64,000 nucleotides of DNA from Pectobacterium carotovorum (GCF_900129615.1 NZ_FQWI01000010.1:1-64000), one strand, 5' to 3'. Shown: positions 17,766 through 28,675, numbered from the stretch's first letter. Numbers and translations: made by a program. Notes: generated by a model from the sequence alone, not told the origin.

Positions 17766-18611
17766 TTACTGTGCGGGCGCTGGCGTTTTCGCCTGCATCC
17801 ACTCTGGTTTCTGGAATTGGCTATACATCAACGCGGGATCGTTGATCACCGCAGCATACGCGGGTGATTCCACAATCGCTTTGGTCTCTTTAACAAACGG
17901 TTTATCGAGATCGTCGGTACGCACAGCAATAATATTCTTCAGGTTCTCATCCAGCGTTTCCAGCTTGATGGCCGATGACAGTTTCATCCCAGACGCCAGC
18001 GCGAAATTACCATTCACCAGCGATGCCGTTACGCTATCCAGCGTTCGGGGCAATTGTGCCGCTTCCATCGGTTTGAAGACCAACCCACGCGGGTTTTCAA
18101 GAATATCTTTCTCAGACGCTTTGGTCGGATCGATATCCGCTTTAATGGTAACCAGCCCTATCGATTGCAGGAAACGCAGGCCGCGCGCCAGATTGGTCGC
18201 GTCATTAGAGAGCGTGACCACATCTCCTTTTTTCAGCTCATCCAGCGATTTGATTTTCTTCGAGTAGAAGCCCATGCTGGCTGTCGGCACGGTAATCAGC
18301 GGGGAAATTTTTAACCCTTTATCGGCGGCGAATTTTTCCAGATACAGCGTATGCTGGAAGAGGTTGGCATCAATACTGCCGTTGGCCAGCGCCAGATTAG
18401 GCTGAACGTAATCACTAAATTCACGCACGACGACCTTGTAGCCTTTTTTCACCAGCTCAGGTTTGATGGCCAGATTCACCATGTCGCCATACGGCCCGGG
18501 GGCTACGCCAAACGTGATCGTCTGTGGATCGCTGCTGGCAATGGCCAGTTGCATACCGGCAGCAAGCAGTGTGATGCCCAGCACGGCGCGAACAGAATGC
18601 GTCAATGTCAT
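17766..18611 (-). CDS. MetQ/NlpA-family substrate-binding protein without lipobox
   Basis: A 281-residue periplasmic binding protein of the NlpA/MetQ family: ITFGVAPGPYGDMVN at 32-46, NANLFQHTLYLEKF-type segment near 82-95, and VALSNDATN-type VTLSNDATNLARGL near 130. Unlike E. coli MetQ it has no cysteine at the signal peptide end (LLAAGMQLAIAS-SD). It is therefore probably a soluble periplasmic protein rather than a lipoprotein. AGGAAAG precedes the ATG. It is first in the operon with metN and metI. gstB diverges from it across a 142-bp gap; I see no convincing MetJ box there. Confidence 0.88.
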   Translation of the reverse strand: MTLTHSVRAVLGITLLAAGMQLAIASSDPQTITFGVAPGPYGDMVNLAIKPELVKKGYKVVVREFSDYVQPNLALANGSIDANLFQHTLYLEKFAADKGLKISPLITVPTASMGFYSKKIKSLDELKKGDVVTLSNDATNLARGLRFLQSIGLVTIKADIDPTKASEKDILENPRGLVFKPMEAAQLPRTLDSVTASLVNGNFALASGMKLSSAIKLETLDENLKNIIAVRTDDLDKPFVKETKAIVESPAYAAVINDPALMYSQFQKPEWMQAKTPAPAQ

Positions 18612-18753
18612 TGTGTAACTTTCCTGTCTGAATGTAACTTGCTGTCATTATTAAGAATGGCGGGTTAAATCATAAAGACTAAAAAGGCATATCATTATTT
18701 CTCATCGGCTGTCGCGGATAACCGAGACAGGCTTCACGAAGAAAGGGGGCAGT

Positions 18754-19371
18754 ATGATAACGATTTGGGGTCGTGATAATTCGACCAACGTAAAGAAGGT
18801 CCTATGGTGTGCAGAAGAACTGGCGTTGCCTTATCAGCATATTGCAGCGGGCGGACAATTCGGTCTCAACCATGAGGCCGATTATCTGGCGATGAACCCT
18901 AATGGCCTCATCCCCTGCTTGCGGGACGGCGATCTGGTGCTGTGGGAATCCAACACCATCGTACGTTATCTGGCGGCACAGTATGGTCAGGATTCGCTGT
19001 ACATTGCAGACGCGAGCAAACGCGCAAGTGCCGAGAAGTGGATGGACTGGGCCACCTCCTTCGCCGTCTCTTTCGGGCCGGTGTTCATTAATATGGTGCG
19101 CGTTGCGCCAGAAAAACGCGATATGGCGTTAGTACAGAAAGGCATCGCCGAATGCGAACGTCTGTTCGATATAGTCGATACCGTTCTGGCTAATCAGCCG
19201 TGGCTATCCGGCGAACAGTTTGGCGTTGGCGATATTCCGCTGGGCTGCATTGCTTACGGCTGGCTGAATATGCCGATTGAACAACAGTCGCATCCTCATC
19301 TGGAACGCTGGTATCAGCAACTCACCGAACGCCCGGCGTATCAGAAGCACGTCATGATTCCGCTGTCTTAA
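18754..19371 (+). CDS. gstB: Glutathione S-transferase GstB-like
   Basis: A 205-residue two-domain GST. The thioredoxin-like N-terminal half begins MITIWGRDNSTNVKKVLWCAEEL, with the Pro-containing NPNGLIPCL and the glutathione-binding ESNTIVRYLA at about 66-75. An all-helical C-terminal half follows. It matches E. coli GstB (YliJ, 208 residues) along its length, including the ending RWYQQLTERPA-YQK-HVMIP. In E. coli gstB lies next to yliI and dacC, as here. GstB detoxifies halogenated electrophiles such as bromoacetate. The start has AAGGGGG upstream. Confidence 0.9.
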   Translation: MITIWGRDNSTNVKKVLWCAEELALPYQHIAAGGQFGLNHEADYLAMNPNGLIPCLRDGDLVLWESNTIVRYLAAQYGQDSLYIADASKRASAEKWMDWATSFAVSFGPVFINMVRVAPEKRDMALVQKGIAECERLFDIVDTVLANQPWLSGEQFGVGDIPLGCIAYGWLNMPIEQQSHPHLERWYQQLTERPAYQKHVMIPLS

Positions 19372-19377
19372 GTAAAA

Positions 19378-19404
19378 CAGGCACCGCAAGGTGCCTGATT
19401 TATT
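19378..19404. terminator. Bidirectional terminator between gstB and yliI
   Basis: CAGGCACC (19378-19385) pairs with GGTGCCTG (19390-19397) across GCAA. On the plus strand ATTTATTA follows, and on the minus strand TTTTACTTAA. The two genes converge here. Confidence 0.75.
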
Positions 19405-20569
19405 ACTCCAACCCGACTTTCAGCAATTTGCCATTGTCGTGATCGGTCAGCAGATAGAGGTAGCCGTCCGGCCCCAGTCTTACGTCGCGTATACGTTCGC
19501 CGCGGTCGCCCAGCAAGCGCTCTTGGGAAGCCACCTTATCGCCATCAAGCGTCAGACGAATCAGGTTCTTTTCTGCCAGCGCGCCGATAAAGACGGAATT
19601 TTTCCACTGCGGGAAACGATCGCTATTATAGAAGGCCATTCCACTGATGCCCGGTGATTTTTCCCAGTAAAAATCGGGGTTCACCATCCCGGCGATCTCT
19701 TTTCCTTTCGCTTCTGGAATCTTCAGCCCGGAATAGTTAATGCCGTGTGTCGCAATCGGCCAGCCGTAATTTTCGCCCGCTTTGGGAATATTGATTTCAT
19801 CGCCGCCTTTCGGACCGTGTTCATTTTCCCACAGCGCGCCAGACCACGGATTAATCGCTAATCCCTGCGGGTTACGATGTCCGTAAGACCAGATTTCTGG
19901 TCGTGCGTTAGGCGTATTCACAAACGGGTTATCGGACGGCACTTTACCCTCAGTGGTCAAACGAACAATTTTGCCCTGTAATTTATCCAGATCTTGTGCT
20001 GTCGGACGCTCGTTATTTTCACCCAGCGCAATAAACAGATGCCCTTGTCGATCAAAGGCCAGCTTGCCGCCGAAATGGTTACCCGTCGACAGCTTCGGTT
20101 CCTGACGGAAGAAGACCGTGAAATTCTCTAACCGTTTATTATCTTCAGAGAGTTTACCGTAGCCGACAGCGGTTCCCGCTTTACCCTCGCTCCCCTCTTC
20201 GGCAAAGCTCAGGTAGATGCGCCGATTCTGTGCAAAATCCGGCGATAGCGCGACTTCCAGCAATCCACCTTGTGATTTAGCAAAAACTTTTGGTACACCG
20301 GCTATCGGCGCAGACAGCGCGCTACCCGCTTTCCATAAACGTAAATTCCCGGCGCGCTCCGTAATCAGAATCCCCTGTTCTTCCGGTAAAAACGCTAATG
20401 ACCACGGGTGATCCAGCTTATCCTGCAATTCCGTCACCTTCGGCTCCGCCGCCAATAGCTGGCTGGAAAACAGCAGCGTCGCACTGAGCAGCAGCCAATG
20501 CGGTGCAGCAGAAAATCGTCGTAACACGGTGTGTGAAGCAGAATCGCGAGGCATCAGGCAATGGGGCAT
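19403..20569 (-). CDS. yliI: PQQ-dependent soluble aldose sugar dehydrogenase YliI
   Basis: A periplasmic quinoprotein of the GDH-B/sorbosone family that oxidises aldoses with pyrroloquinoline quinone. It is 388 residues from the ATG at 20569, which has GGAGA eight bases upstream; seven more codons are open upstream. Signal peptide ends near SSQLLAA-EP. Six-bladed propeller landmarks include DHPWSLAFLP, STGNHFGGKLAFD (His near the PQQ site), SYGHRNPQGLAINPWSG and NEHGPKGGDEINIP. It is close to E. coli YliI over its length. Whether this organism makes PQQ cannot be told from this window. Confidence 0.93.
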   Translation of the reverse strand: MPHCLMPRDSASHTVLRRFSAAPHWLLLSATLLFSSQLLAAEPKVTELQDKLDHPWSLAFLPEEQGILITERAGNLRLWKAGSALSAPIAGVPKVFAKSQGGLLEVALSPDFAQNRRIYLSFAEEGSEGKAGTAVGYGKLSEDNKRLENFTVFFRQEPKLSTGNHFGGKLAFDRQGHLFIALGENNERPTAQDLDKLQGKIVRLTTEGKVPSDNPFVNTPNARPEIWSYGHRNPQGLAINPWSGALWENEHGPKGGDEINIPKAGENYGWPIATHGINYSGLKIPEAKGKEIAGMVNPDFYWEKSPGISGMAFYNSDRFPQWKNSVFIGALAEKNLIRLTLDGDKVASQERLLGDRGERIRDVRLGPDGYLYLLTDHDNGKLLKVGLE

Positions 20570-20793
20570 AGCGTTGTCTCCATCCAACAAAAAGTCCTGT
20601 AAATTTAGGCGGCAGGCGATGTTTGTGCAAAAAAACGGGGCAAGGTTTACATTTATTGAAGAAATTCAGCCGTTAAAAACACCATCACCACAGCGATAAA
20701 ATGCTGAGTTTTACACCACTGACTATAAGGATAATCAACTATGGTGTAGAATCCTCCGGTTTTTATTTTCTGTTTATTTTGTGAGCGAATAAT

Positions 20794-22107
20794 ATGCAAC
20801 AACCACGTATCGGCTTTGTTTCCCTCGGTTGCCCGAAAAACCTCGTCGACTCCGAGAGGATTCTGACCGAACTGCGTACTGAAGGTTATCAGGTCGTCCC
20901 ACGTTATGACGACGCTGAACTGGTGATCGTCAATACCTGTGGTTTTATTGACAGCGCCGTACAAGAGTCGCTGGAAGCCATCGGCGAAGCGCTGAATGAA
21001 AACGGTAAAGTCATCGTAACGGGCTGTCTGGGTGCCAAAGAAAACCAAATACGCGAAGTGCATCCAAAAGTGCTGGAAATTACCGGTCCGCACAGCTACG
21101 AGCAGGTGCTGTCGCACGTGCATCAATATGTTCCCAAGCCAACGCACAACCCGTTTACCAGTCTGGTTCCCGAGCAAGGTGTGAAACTCACGCCGCGCCA
21201 TTACGCCTATCTGAAAATTTCAGAAGGCTGTAACCACCGCTGTACGTTCTGCATCATCCCTTCCATGCGTGGCGATTTAGATAGCCGTCCAATCGGTTCA
21301 GTGCTAGACGAAGCGAAACGTCTGGTTGATGCCGGGGTAAAAGAACTGCTGGTGATTTCTCAGGATACTTCTGCGTACGGCGCGGATGTGAAGCAGCGCA
21401 CCGGCTTTTGGAACGGGCAACCAGTCAAAACCAGCATGGTCAGCCTGTGTGAACAACTGTCGTCTCTCGGCGTGTGGGTGCGCCTGCACTATGTCTACCC
21501 TTACCCGCACGTAGACGATGTGATCCCATTAATGGCAGAAGGCAAAATCCTGCCTTATCTGGATATTCCACTCCAGCACGCCAGCCCGAAAATTCTCAAG
21601 CTGATGAAGCGCCCTGGCGCGGTAGAAAGAACGCTGGAGCGCATTAAGCGCTGGCGCGAAATCTGCCCAGACTTAACGCTGCGTTCTACCTTTATTGTCG
21701 GCTTCCCTGGCGAAACGGAAGAAGACTTCCAGATGCTGCTCGACTTCCTGAAAGAAGCCAAACTTGACCGCGTGGGCTGCTTTAAATTCAGCCCGGTCGA
21801 AGGCGCAGCGGCAAACGAATTGCCAGATCAGGTGCCGGAAGAGGTCAAAGAAGAGCGTTTCCACCGCTTCATGCAGCTTCAGCAGGCGATTTCCACCCAG
21901 CGTTTGCAGGATAAAATTGGCCGTGAAGTGCTGGTGCTGATCGATGAAATCGACGAAGAAGGTGCGATTGGCCGCAGCATGGCTGACGCCCCTGAAATTG
22001 ACGGCGCGGTTTACCTGAACGGCGAAACTGGCGTGAAAGTCGGTGACATCGTCAAGGTGAAGGTCGAACACGCAGACGAGTACGATCTGTGGGGTAGCCG
22101 CGTTTAA
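20794..22107 (+). CDS. rimO: Ribosomal protein S12 methylthiotransferase RimO
   Basis: A radical-SAM enzyme that adds a methylthio group to the beta-carbon of the conserved aspartate (Asp88/89) of ribosomal protein S12. It is 437 residues (E. coli 441). The N-terminal UPF0004 domain has cluster cysteines in SLGCPKN, NTCGF and TGCLGA. The radical-SAM motif C-NHR-C-TF-C lies in [17 protein letters not shown] near 145-160. A TRAM domain closes the protein (from about 370). It is divergent from yliI and followed by a strong terminator. Confidence 0.97.
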   Translation: MQQPRIGFVSLGCPKNLVDSERILTELRTEGYQVVPRYDDAELVIVNTCGFIDSAVQESLEAIGEALNENGKVIVTGCLGAKENQIREVHPKVLEITGPHSYEQVLSHVHQYVPKPTHNPFTSLVPEQGVKLTPRHYAYLKISEGCNHRCTFCIIPSMRGDLDSRPIGSVLDEAKRLVDAGVKELLVISQDTSAYGADVKQRTGFWNGQPVKTSMVSLCEQLSSLGVWVRLHYVYPYPHVDDVIPLMAEGKILPYLDIPLQHASPKILKLMKRPGAVERTLERIKRWREICPDLTLRSTFIVGFPGETEEDFQMLLDFLKEAKLDRVGCFKFSPVEGAAANELPDQVPEEVKEERFHRFMQLQQAISTQRLQDKIGREVLVLIDEIDEEGAIGRSMADAPEIDGAVYLNGETGVKVGDIVKVKVEHADEYDLWGSRV

Positions 22108-22118
22108 TACGCTTATCA

Positions 22119-22157
22119 CGCCAGCTTTTCAGCCCGAAAAGCTGGCGTTTTATTTTT
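22119..22157 (+). terminator. rimO terminator
   Basis: The 12-bp arms CGCCAGCTTTTC (22119-22130) and GAAAAGCTGGCG (22136-22147), with a five-base loop, are followed by TTTTATTTTT. Confidence 0.9.
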
Positions 22158-22280
22158 ACACCATCTCGCCCCGAACGCTGAAAATTCAATCAATAAACCG
22201 CCCGTTCCTCGCCTGCGTCTTGCGTCCCCCTGTCAGGTAAAGTAGCCTTGGGGCATGATTAGTCTACTCGCCTTACCTGA

Positions 22281-23069
<789 letters not shown>

Positions 23070-23078
23070 GGTCTTTCT

Positions 23079-24254
23079 CTACGCCGTTTTCCCTATCGCA
23101 TTGGTGAGCGTACGCCATAGCCATTCGAGCGGTCCCTGACGGAAATAGCGTAGCCAGTAGTGAGAAAAGACCAGATTGGCGATCCAGATAGCGGGAACCA
23201 GTGCCAGCAGTTGCAGGCGGCTGAACGCCATAAACAGGCCAAGCTGATTAAACAACGCGACACAAATCAGCGTTTGCAGCAAATAGTTGGTTAACGCCAT
23301 GCGCCCGACATCCGTAATCCAGTAGGTGATGCGCCATTGGCACAGCGTAGCCCAGAAGCCATAGCACAGCGCCAGATACCCTATCGCCTGCAAAGGTGAA
23401 CTCAGTTCACGCGGGATCTGCAATAACAACCCGCTCCAGCGATATTCCCAACCCACCAGCCACTGCCCTACCACGCCAATGCTGTTAATTGCCACACCCA
23501 GCGGAATCAGCCACAGCGCAACCTTACGGTAGTGTGCCGTACTGAATTCACCTTTCAGCCAGCCGCTACGCATCAAGCCGGCTCCCAGCAGCATCGATCC
23601 CGCCAACAGCCAGCCGTACTGCACGCCCAGTGACAGCAGGCTTTCCGTCAGCAGATCGACACGGTTCCCCCACGCTTCCGGCCCACCTAACGCCCGCCAG
23701 TAGGCCTCATAGGCGATGTCCGCCATGCCCGGCAGCCAGAAACGTCCCGGTTGCAGGCTCAAAATCTGGCTCAACACAAACAGTACGCCGATCCCCACCA
23801 AATACAGGACCGCCCCCGTCCGCATTAACAACCGACTGCTTTCCGCGTGGCGAATCATGCCGTAACACACCAGCCCAATCAGCGCATAGTCGAGTAAAAT
23901 GTCACCATCCCACAGGAAAATGGCATGAATCAGCCCGATGATCATCAACCAGAACAGACGTGCGTGTACCCAGCGTTTTCCCCGCGACAACAGCAGCTGT
24001 AACCCTGCGCCAAAAAGAAGAGAAAACAACGTCAAAAATTTTGCTTGTGCAAGCAGGTCCATCGCCGCCCAGGTTAAGGCATCAGATAATGTGGTTTCTC
24101 CCTGCCAGGCCGGATTCAGGTAGGCCGCGTGCGGTAAGCCAAACGCCGTAATATTCAGCAGCAAAATACCCAAGATGGCGACGCCGCGCGCGAAATCCAG
24201 CGCAACGATCCGCGAGGGTGGCGAATGCGGTGACGGTATAGAGTGAGAAGGCAT
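23079..24254 (-). CDS. yeiB: YeiB family (DUF418/DUF405) inner-membrane protein
   Basis: A polytopic inner-membrane protein of 391 residues (E. coli 385), about ten helices, opening with RIVALDFARGVAILGILLLNI, the hallmark of DUF418 proteins. The conserved C-terminal DUF418 part holds GRMALTNYLLQTL near 325 and FRQGPLEWLWR near the end. The function is unknown; the fold resembles membrane acyltransferases. It follows folE on the same strand with a 138-bp gap, the E. coli folE-yeiB order. Confidence 0.9.
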   Translation of the reverse strand: MPSHSIPSPHSPPSRIVALDFARGVAILGILLLNITAFGLPHAAYLNPAWQGETTLSDALTWAAMDLLAQAKFLTLFSLLFGAGLQLLLSRGKRWVHARLFWLMIIGLIHAIFLWDGDILLDYALIGLVCYGMIRHAESSRLLMRTGAVLYLVGIGVLFVLSQILSLQPGRFWLPGMADIAYEAYWRALGGPEAWGNRVDLLTESLLSLGVQYGWLLAGSMLLGAGLMRSGWLKGEFSTAHYRKVALWLIPLGVAINSIGVVGQWLVGWEYRWSGLLLQIPRELSSPLQAIGYLALCYGFWATLCQWRITYWITDVGRMALTNYLLQTLICVALFNQLGLFMAFSRLQLLALVPAIWIANLVFSHYWLRYFRQGPLEWLWRTLTNAIGKTA

Positions 24255-24392
24255 ACAAATTACATTTTCAAATCATCGAAGTAGCGATTGTATGCACATA
24301 CAGAGAAAAAGCGAAGATGCTTACTGATTTGACGATGACCGATTTGACGATGACAAAGCGCATTTTCTTCATCATCGCCAATAAGAGAGGGC

Positions 24393-25055
24393 TTAATTGT
24401 GGTGACGCACCGCGCGCAAGAATTCCTGGCGCGTATTTTGGCTGGACTTAAACAGCCCGCCGAGCGATGTGGTGGTCGTAGCACTGGTCGCATCACGAAT
24501 GCCACGTGCCTTCACGCAGTAGTGCACCGCATCAATCGAGACCGCCACGTTGTTGGTTCCCAACAGCGTTTGCAGCGCGACCAGAATCTGCTGAGTTAAG
24601 CGTTCCTGCACCTGAGGGCGCTGAGAGAAAAACTGGACGATTCGATTGAGTTTCGACAAGCCGATGACGCCATCTTTCGGAATATATGCCACCGTGGCTT
24701 TTCCATCGATCGTCACGAAATGGTGTTCACAGGTGCTGGTCAGCGTGATATCCCGTACGGTAACCATTTCATCGACCTTCATTTTGTTTTCAATGATGGT
24801 GATTTTGGGGAAGTTGGCGTAGTCCAAACCGGAGAATATCTCATCAACGTACATTTTGGCGATACGCGTCGGTGTTTCAGCCAGGCTGTCATCGCCCAGA
24901 TCGAGGCTCAGCAAATTCATAATTTCCGTCATATGCTCGGCAATACGTTGCTTACGCGTATCCCGATCCAACAACGCGCCGCGCAGCGGCGTTTCCAGAC
25001 CGCGTGACAGCAGCGCTTCGTGCACCATAACGGCTTCTTTACTTAGTGATGACAT
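24393..25055 (-). CDS. folE: GTP cyclohydrolase I (FolE)
   Basis: The first enzyme of tetrahydrofolate synthesis, converting GTP to 7,8-dihydroneopterin triphosphate. It is 220 residues (E. coli 222). The zinc ligands are C109 and H112 in STCEHHFV and C180 in [12 protein letters not shown]. The GLSKLNRIV and QERLTQQI blocks of the active site and decamer interface are intact. GGAGAA precedes the ATG. A MetJ site is known upstream of E. coli folE; I did not find a clear one here. Confidence 0.97.
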   Translation of the reverse strand: MSSLSKEAVMVHEALLSRGLETPLRGALLDRDTRKQRIAEHMTEIMNLLSLDLGDDSLAETPTRIAKMYVDEIFSGLDYANFPKITIIENKMKVDEMVTVRDITLTSTCEHHFVTIDGKATVAYIPKDGVIGLSKLNRIVQFFSQRPQVQERLTQQILVALQTLLGTNNVAVSIDAVHYCVKARGIRDATSATTTTSLGGLFKSSQNTRQEFLRAVRHHN

Positions 25056-25400
25056 TATTATTCTCCTGCAGGTGTAACTATGCCTATCGCACTATCACGG
25101 CCTTGGTCAGACCCTAGCGCCGTCAACACTCTAGTTGAGAGAGTCACGATTATCCAGCGATTGTATGTCATGATTGTTGAAATAGATTCAAGTTATCAAG
25201 CGTGGCGGATGTGCCTGTGTGCCGTAACAAGGCCGAAACGTATGCACAAAAAAACGCCTATTCAGCCGTAGCTATTCAGTGATAAACAAAAAAGTCAGCG
25301 ATAAACAAAAAAGCACCGGGAGACTATCCCAGTGCTTTTAACGATAAATCATCTGATTTTTGCGGTCGTCAGCGCCCTGACGACCCGTGCTGTGAAGCTA
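25056..25400. other. folE upstream region and chemoreceptor terminator
   Basis: A 345-bp gap. Its left part (25056-25250) is the folE promoter region, without a match I would defend. Its right part contains the short direct repeat GATAAACAAAAAAG (25281 and 25300) and the chemoreceptor terminator. Plus-strand ORFs here have no recognisable features. Confidence 0.4.
25300..25339 (-). terminator. Terminator of the chemoreceptor gene
   Basis: AAAAGCAC-C-GGGA (25309-25321) pairs with TCCC-A-GTGCTTTT (25327-25339) with a single mismatch and five-base loop. On the minus strand the stem runs into TTTTTTGTTTAT. It lies about 60 bp past the gene's stop. Confidence 0.8.
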
Positions 25401-27083
25401 TCAGAAGGTTTCCCAGTTGTCGTTAGCATTGCCCTTCTTACCGCCAGCGGCCGCTAATAACATCGGCTTTTGGGTTGCTGGCACGTTCTCCGCCAGACGC
25501 TGCTGGGGACGACGAAGTGCCTCTGAACCCGACAGTTGGAACACCGATACCGCTTCAGTTAACTGACGGGCCTGATCTTCCAACGATGCAGCGGCAGCGG
25601 CAGATTCCTGTACCAGTGCGGAGTTCTGCTGTGTAACGCCATCCATCTCGGTAACAGCCTGCCCAATCTGAGTAATACCGCGACTCTGTTCATCCGATGC
25701 CGATGCGATTTCGCCCATCAGATCGTTCACTCGGGTAATGGCGGAAATGATGGAATCCATCGCTTCGCCGGTTTGTGTGACCTGATTTGACCCCATGGTG
25801 ACACGTTCAACCGATTCGGTAATCAGGCTTTCAATTTCTTTCGCTGCCTGAGCACTGCGCTGCGCCAGATTACGGACTTCGCCCGCAACGACCGCAAAGC
25901 CGCGGCCTTGTTCGCCAGCTCTGGCGGCTTCTACCGCGGCGTTCAGCGCCAGAATATTGGTCTGGAAGGCAATACCGTTAATGACACTGGTGATATCGGC
26001 AATTTTCTTCGAGCTAGTCGTAATACTTGCCATCGTCGCCATCACATCAGCCGTGACGTCACCACCTTTCTTCGCCGCAACAGAAGCGTCCTGCGCCAGC
26101 TTGGTAGCCTGATGGACGTTATCGGCATTCTGTTTCACCGTCGCACTCAGCTCTTCCATACTGGCAGCGGTCTGCTCCAGTGCGGCGGCCTGCTGCTCGG
26201 TACGTGCGGACAGATCGTTATTGCCGCTTTTAATTTCGCTTGAGCCCTGATGAATTGATGCAGAGCTGTCGCGAATAATGGAAACCGTATTAACCAGACT
26301 GCCCTGCATCTCTTTCAGATAAGGAATCAGTTGTCCTGCACAGTTGCGGCCAAACTCTTCAAGCGGGTGACCAAGCTGACCGGCAGCCAGCACCTGAAAA
26401 TACCCTTTGATCATATTCAACGGCTTGACCAGATAGTGAACCAGATAGCGATCCGTCAGCAGCAGGATGAGCAATCCAAGAACCATCGCACCCAGCAGAA
26501 TATGGTTGCTCCAGCCAACCAGACCATAGACCTCGTTCATTGACGCCTCTGACGACGAAATCATCGCGGTCTGGTATTTATCCATATTCGCACCAAACGC
26601 CACGCTCAGCGGCGGGTAGGTTTTACGGAAAAGCTGACGAAATTCTTCTTGACGATTCTCACGCGCGGCGTTCAGCATCGGCGTCAACCCGTTATCCAAT
26701 ATCTGGGTCCACGCGGCGATCATATTGTCTGCCGTTTCTTTATCGACACCGACATGTACAACGGCTTTAAACGCAGCCAGTTGATCTGACGTGTTTTTAA
26801 ACGCAGTCGTTGCTGACGTAAATACTTTTTCTGCTTCCGCAGTTTCACCTGTTTGTTGGAAATCCATAGAACGCAACAAGCGAGTAACCGTACGAAAATA
26901 CTGGTCATTGCCTTTCACCAGCATCTCTACGTTTTTACGCTGAGTTTCGCTGGACTCCAATAGTTTAGTCATGCTGCTTAGTGAGGTAGTGGTAAAGAAA
27001 GACGCTCCCCCCCATACAGCCAGAAACAGACCCAATATTGTTAAAAGCATTGCCCTGATGGTGATATTTTTTAAAAAATTCAC
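25401..27083 (-). CDS. Methyl-accepting chemotaxis protein with CheR/CheB tether
   Basis: A transmembrane chemoreceptor of 560 residues. TM1 is about 11-31; a four-helix-type periplasmic sensor spans 32-190 (Tar-like ligand domain with [19 protein letters not shown]); TM2 is about 191-212, followed by a HAMP-like linker. The long cytoplasmic coiled coil has the invariant hairpin tip [40 protein letters not shown]. The last five residues are NWETF, the pentapeptide that recruits CheR and CheB, so this is a high-abundance-type receptor. AGGAG precedes the ATG. It is monocistronic, driven by a sigma-28 promoter. The ligand cannot be told from sequence. Confidence 0.95.
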   Translation of the reverse strand: MNFLKNITIRAMLLTILGLFLAVWGGASFFTTTSLSSMTKLLESSETQRKNVEMLVKGNDQYFRTVTRLLRSMDFQQTGETAEAEKVFTSATTAFKNTSDQLAAFKAVVHVGVDKETADNMIAAWTQILDNGLTPMLNAARENRQEEFRQLFRKTYPPLSVAFGANMDKYQTAMISSSEASMNEVYGLVGWSNHILLGAMVLGLLILLLTDRYLVHYLVKPLNMIKGYFQVLAAGQLGHPLEEFGRNCAGQLIPYLKEMQGSLVNTVSIIRDSSASIHQGSSEIKSGNNDLSARTEQQAAALEQTAASMEELSATVKQNADNVHQATKLAQDASVAAKKGGDVTADVMATMASITTSSKKIADITSVINGIAFQTNILALNAAVEAARAGEQGRGFAVVAGEVRNLAQRSAQAAKEIESLITESVERVTMGSNQVTQTGEAMDSIISAITRVNDLMGEIASASDEQSRGITQIGQAVTEMDGVTQQNSALVQESAAAAASLEDQARQLTEAVSVFQLSGSEALRRPQQRLAENVPATQKPMLLAAAGGKKGNANDNWETF

Positions 27084-27784
27084 AGAAGACTCCTATAAAT
27101 TATCTGGCGATTTTCCTCTGCGCTTTCTGCAAGATAGCCGCACATTTTTAATTGGAAATACGCCGGGTGTTACGTCATTTAATGAAGAGCAGAGGCTCTC
27201 ATTAGTTAGAGTTATTTTCCTTTAATGACCAAAAGATACACTTCCTTACAATAACGATAAGATATTCCTACCATACATTAACATTATCGGCACTTTAGAC
27301 GGGCACTTTACGCTCTTGCATCAATAAATGCGATCAAAATGAAGAATTGCGATAGTTTCTGGCTATTGCTCTGATACGGCAATTCACATATACATTTAAC
27401 TGTTTATTTTAATTATCTATTTATTTTTACGCCTTCGCTATTGCGTCAGGGAAAATACGGATTTATTTTTCTGTGATTATTCTTATTTTTTTCATTCTGC
27501 CCTATTCATTAGAAAATATGTCCTATTCGCAGCAATAGTTGATTGTGATGCTATTAATTCCGGCCGCGATCATTTTATCGTTTTCTTCTCTTTCTAAGCC
27601 CAGATATTAATCTTGATGATAATTACGTCCGTCATTTTCATCATTCCGAGCACATCTCATCACGCAGGGTTCACGCTACGTTCACATCAGTGTGGCGTAA
27701 GCCAGTTGCGAAATGCGCTGCTTGCCGCTAAACTTCACAAAAAATGAATAATCAAACACCAGTTCATTACGAAAAGAGAAAGAT
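27084..27784. other. Long AT-rich gap with the chemoreceptor promoter
   Basis: A 701-bp divergent gap, much richer in A and T than its surroundings. It contains the sigma-28 promoter at 27284-27310. I see no convincing gene in 27311-27784. The stretch 27660-27780 should hold the LysR gene promoter and binding sites, but none stands out. The low GC may reflect insertion or decay of a gene. Confidence 0.45.
27284..27310 (-). promoter_or_regulatory. Flagellar sigma-28 (FliA) promoter of the chemoreceptor
   Basis: Read on the minus strand: -35 TAAAGTGC (27310-27303), 11-bp spacer, -10 GCCGATAA (27291-27284). The -10 is a perfect match to the FliA consensus TAAAGTTT-N11-GCCGATAA and the spacing is exact. 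The leader to the ATG would be about 190 nt. Confidence 0.92.
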
Positions 27785-28675
27785 ATGGATTTGACCCAGC
27801 TCCGCATGTTCTGTCTCGTCGCCGAAACGGGCTCCGTCGCGCGCGCCGCAGAGCAGCTTCATCGGGTACCCTCAAATCTGACCACGCGGCTGCGCCAGTT
27901 GGAACTGGAACTGGGCACCGATCTGTTTATCCGTGAGAAACAGCGCCTGCGCCTGTCCCCTATTGGGCACAATTTCTTATGTTATGCGCAGCGCATTCTG
28001 GCACTTAGCGAAGAAGCGATCAGCATGACGCGCACGGGTGAACCCGCAGGTAATTTCGCACTCGGTTCGATGGAAAGCACTGCGGCAACGCGTTTGCCTA
28101 CGCTCTTGGCGGCTTATCATCAGCGCTATCCCAATGTTTCACTGTCCCTGAGCACCGGTACATCGGGGGAAATCATTGAGCGCGTGCGAGCGGGAACGCT
28201 GGCAGCCGCGTTAGTGGACGGCCCCGTTGTCTACGATGAGCTGAATGGGTGTTCATGTTTTACGGAACGACTCGTGCTGATATCGGACACGACGCACGCG
28301 CCGATTACCCATGCACGGGATGCCAGCCACGATACGTTGTTTGCCTTCCGCCCCAGCTGTTCTTACAGAAAGCGCCTTGAGAACTGGTTCCGGCAGGATG
28401 GCGTGGTGCCCAGCACGATCATGGAAATCCACTCATACCATGCCATGCTTGCCTGTGTAGCTAGCGGTGCCGGACTCGCCATGCTCCCCTATGCCGTCCT
28501 TGAATCGCTGCCCGCTGGCGCGCGCGTTCAGGTACATGAATTACCGCCCGACATCGCCGCCGCGTCCACCTGGCTTGTCTGGCGACGCGACGCCTTCGGC
28601 CCGAATGTCGAGGCGCTTAAAAAGCTCATTATTGAACAGAGCAGCATGATTGAACCACCCGTTCAGTCGGAATGA
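27785..28675 (+). CDS. LysR-family transcriptional regulator next to adhC-fghA
   Basis: A 296-residue LysR-type regulator. The N-terminal winged helix-turn-helix is MDLTQLRMFCLVAETGSVARAAEQLHRVPSNLTTRLRQLE (1-40). An effector domain follows from about 90, with the STAATRLP segment and SYHAMLACVASGAGLAMLP near 220-238. It is closest, from memory, to the PtrR/YneJ group, but its place 113 bp ahead of adhC-fghA on the same strand suggests control of formaldehyde oxidation. E. coli uses an unrelated regulator, FrmR, for the equivalent genes. AAAGAGAAAG lies before the ATG. Confidence 0.88.
   Translation: MDLTQLRMFCLVAETGSVARAAEQLHRVPSNLTTRLRQLELELGTDLFIREKQRLRLSPIGHNFLCYAQRILALSEEAISMTRTGEPAGNFALGSMESTAATRLPTLLAAYHQRYPNVSLSLSTGTSGEIIERVRAGTLAAALVDGPVVYDELNGCSCFTERLVLISDTTHAPITHARDASHDTLFAFRPSCSYRKRLENWFRQDGVVPSTIMEIHSYHAMLACVASGAGLAMLPYAVLESLPAGARVQVHELPPDIAAASTWLVWRRDAFGPNVEALKKLIIEQSSMIEPPVQSE

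Noticed and set aside
18612-18753. MetJ operator ahead of the metQ-like gene
   Set aside because: No tandem AGACGTCT-like repeats were found by eye.
24260-24505. 81-residue minus-strand ORF overlapping the folE 3' end
   Set aside because: It is out of frame with folE and is explained by folE coding bias.
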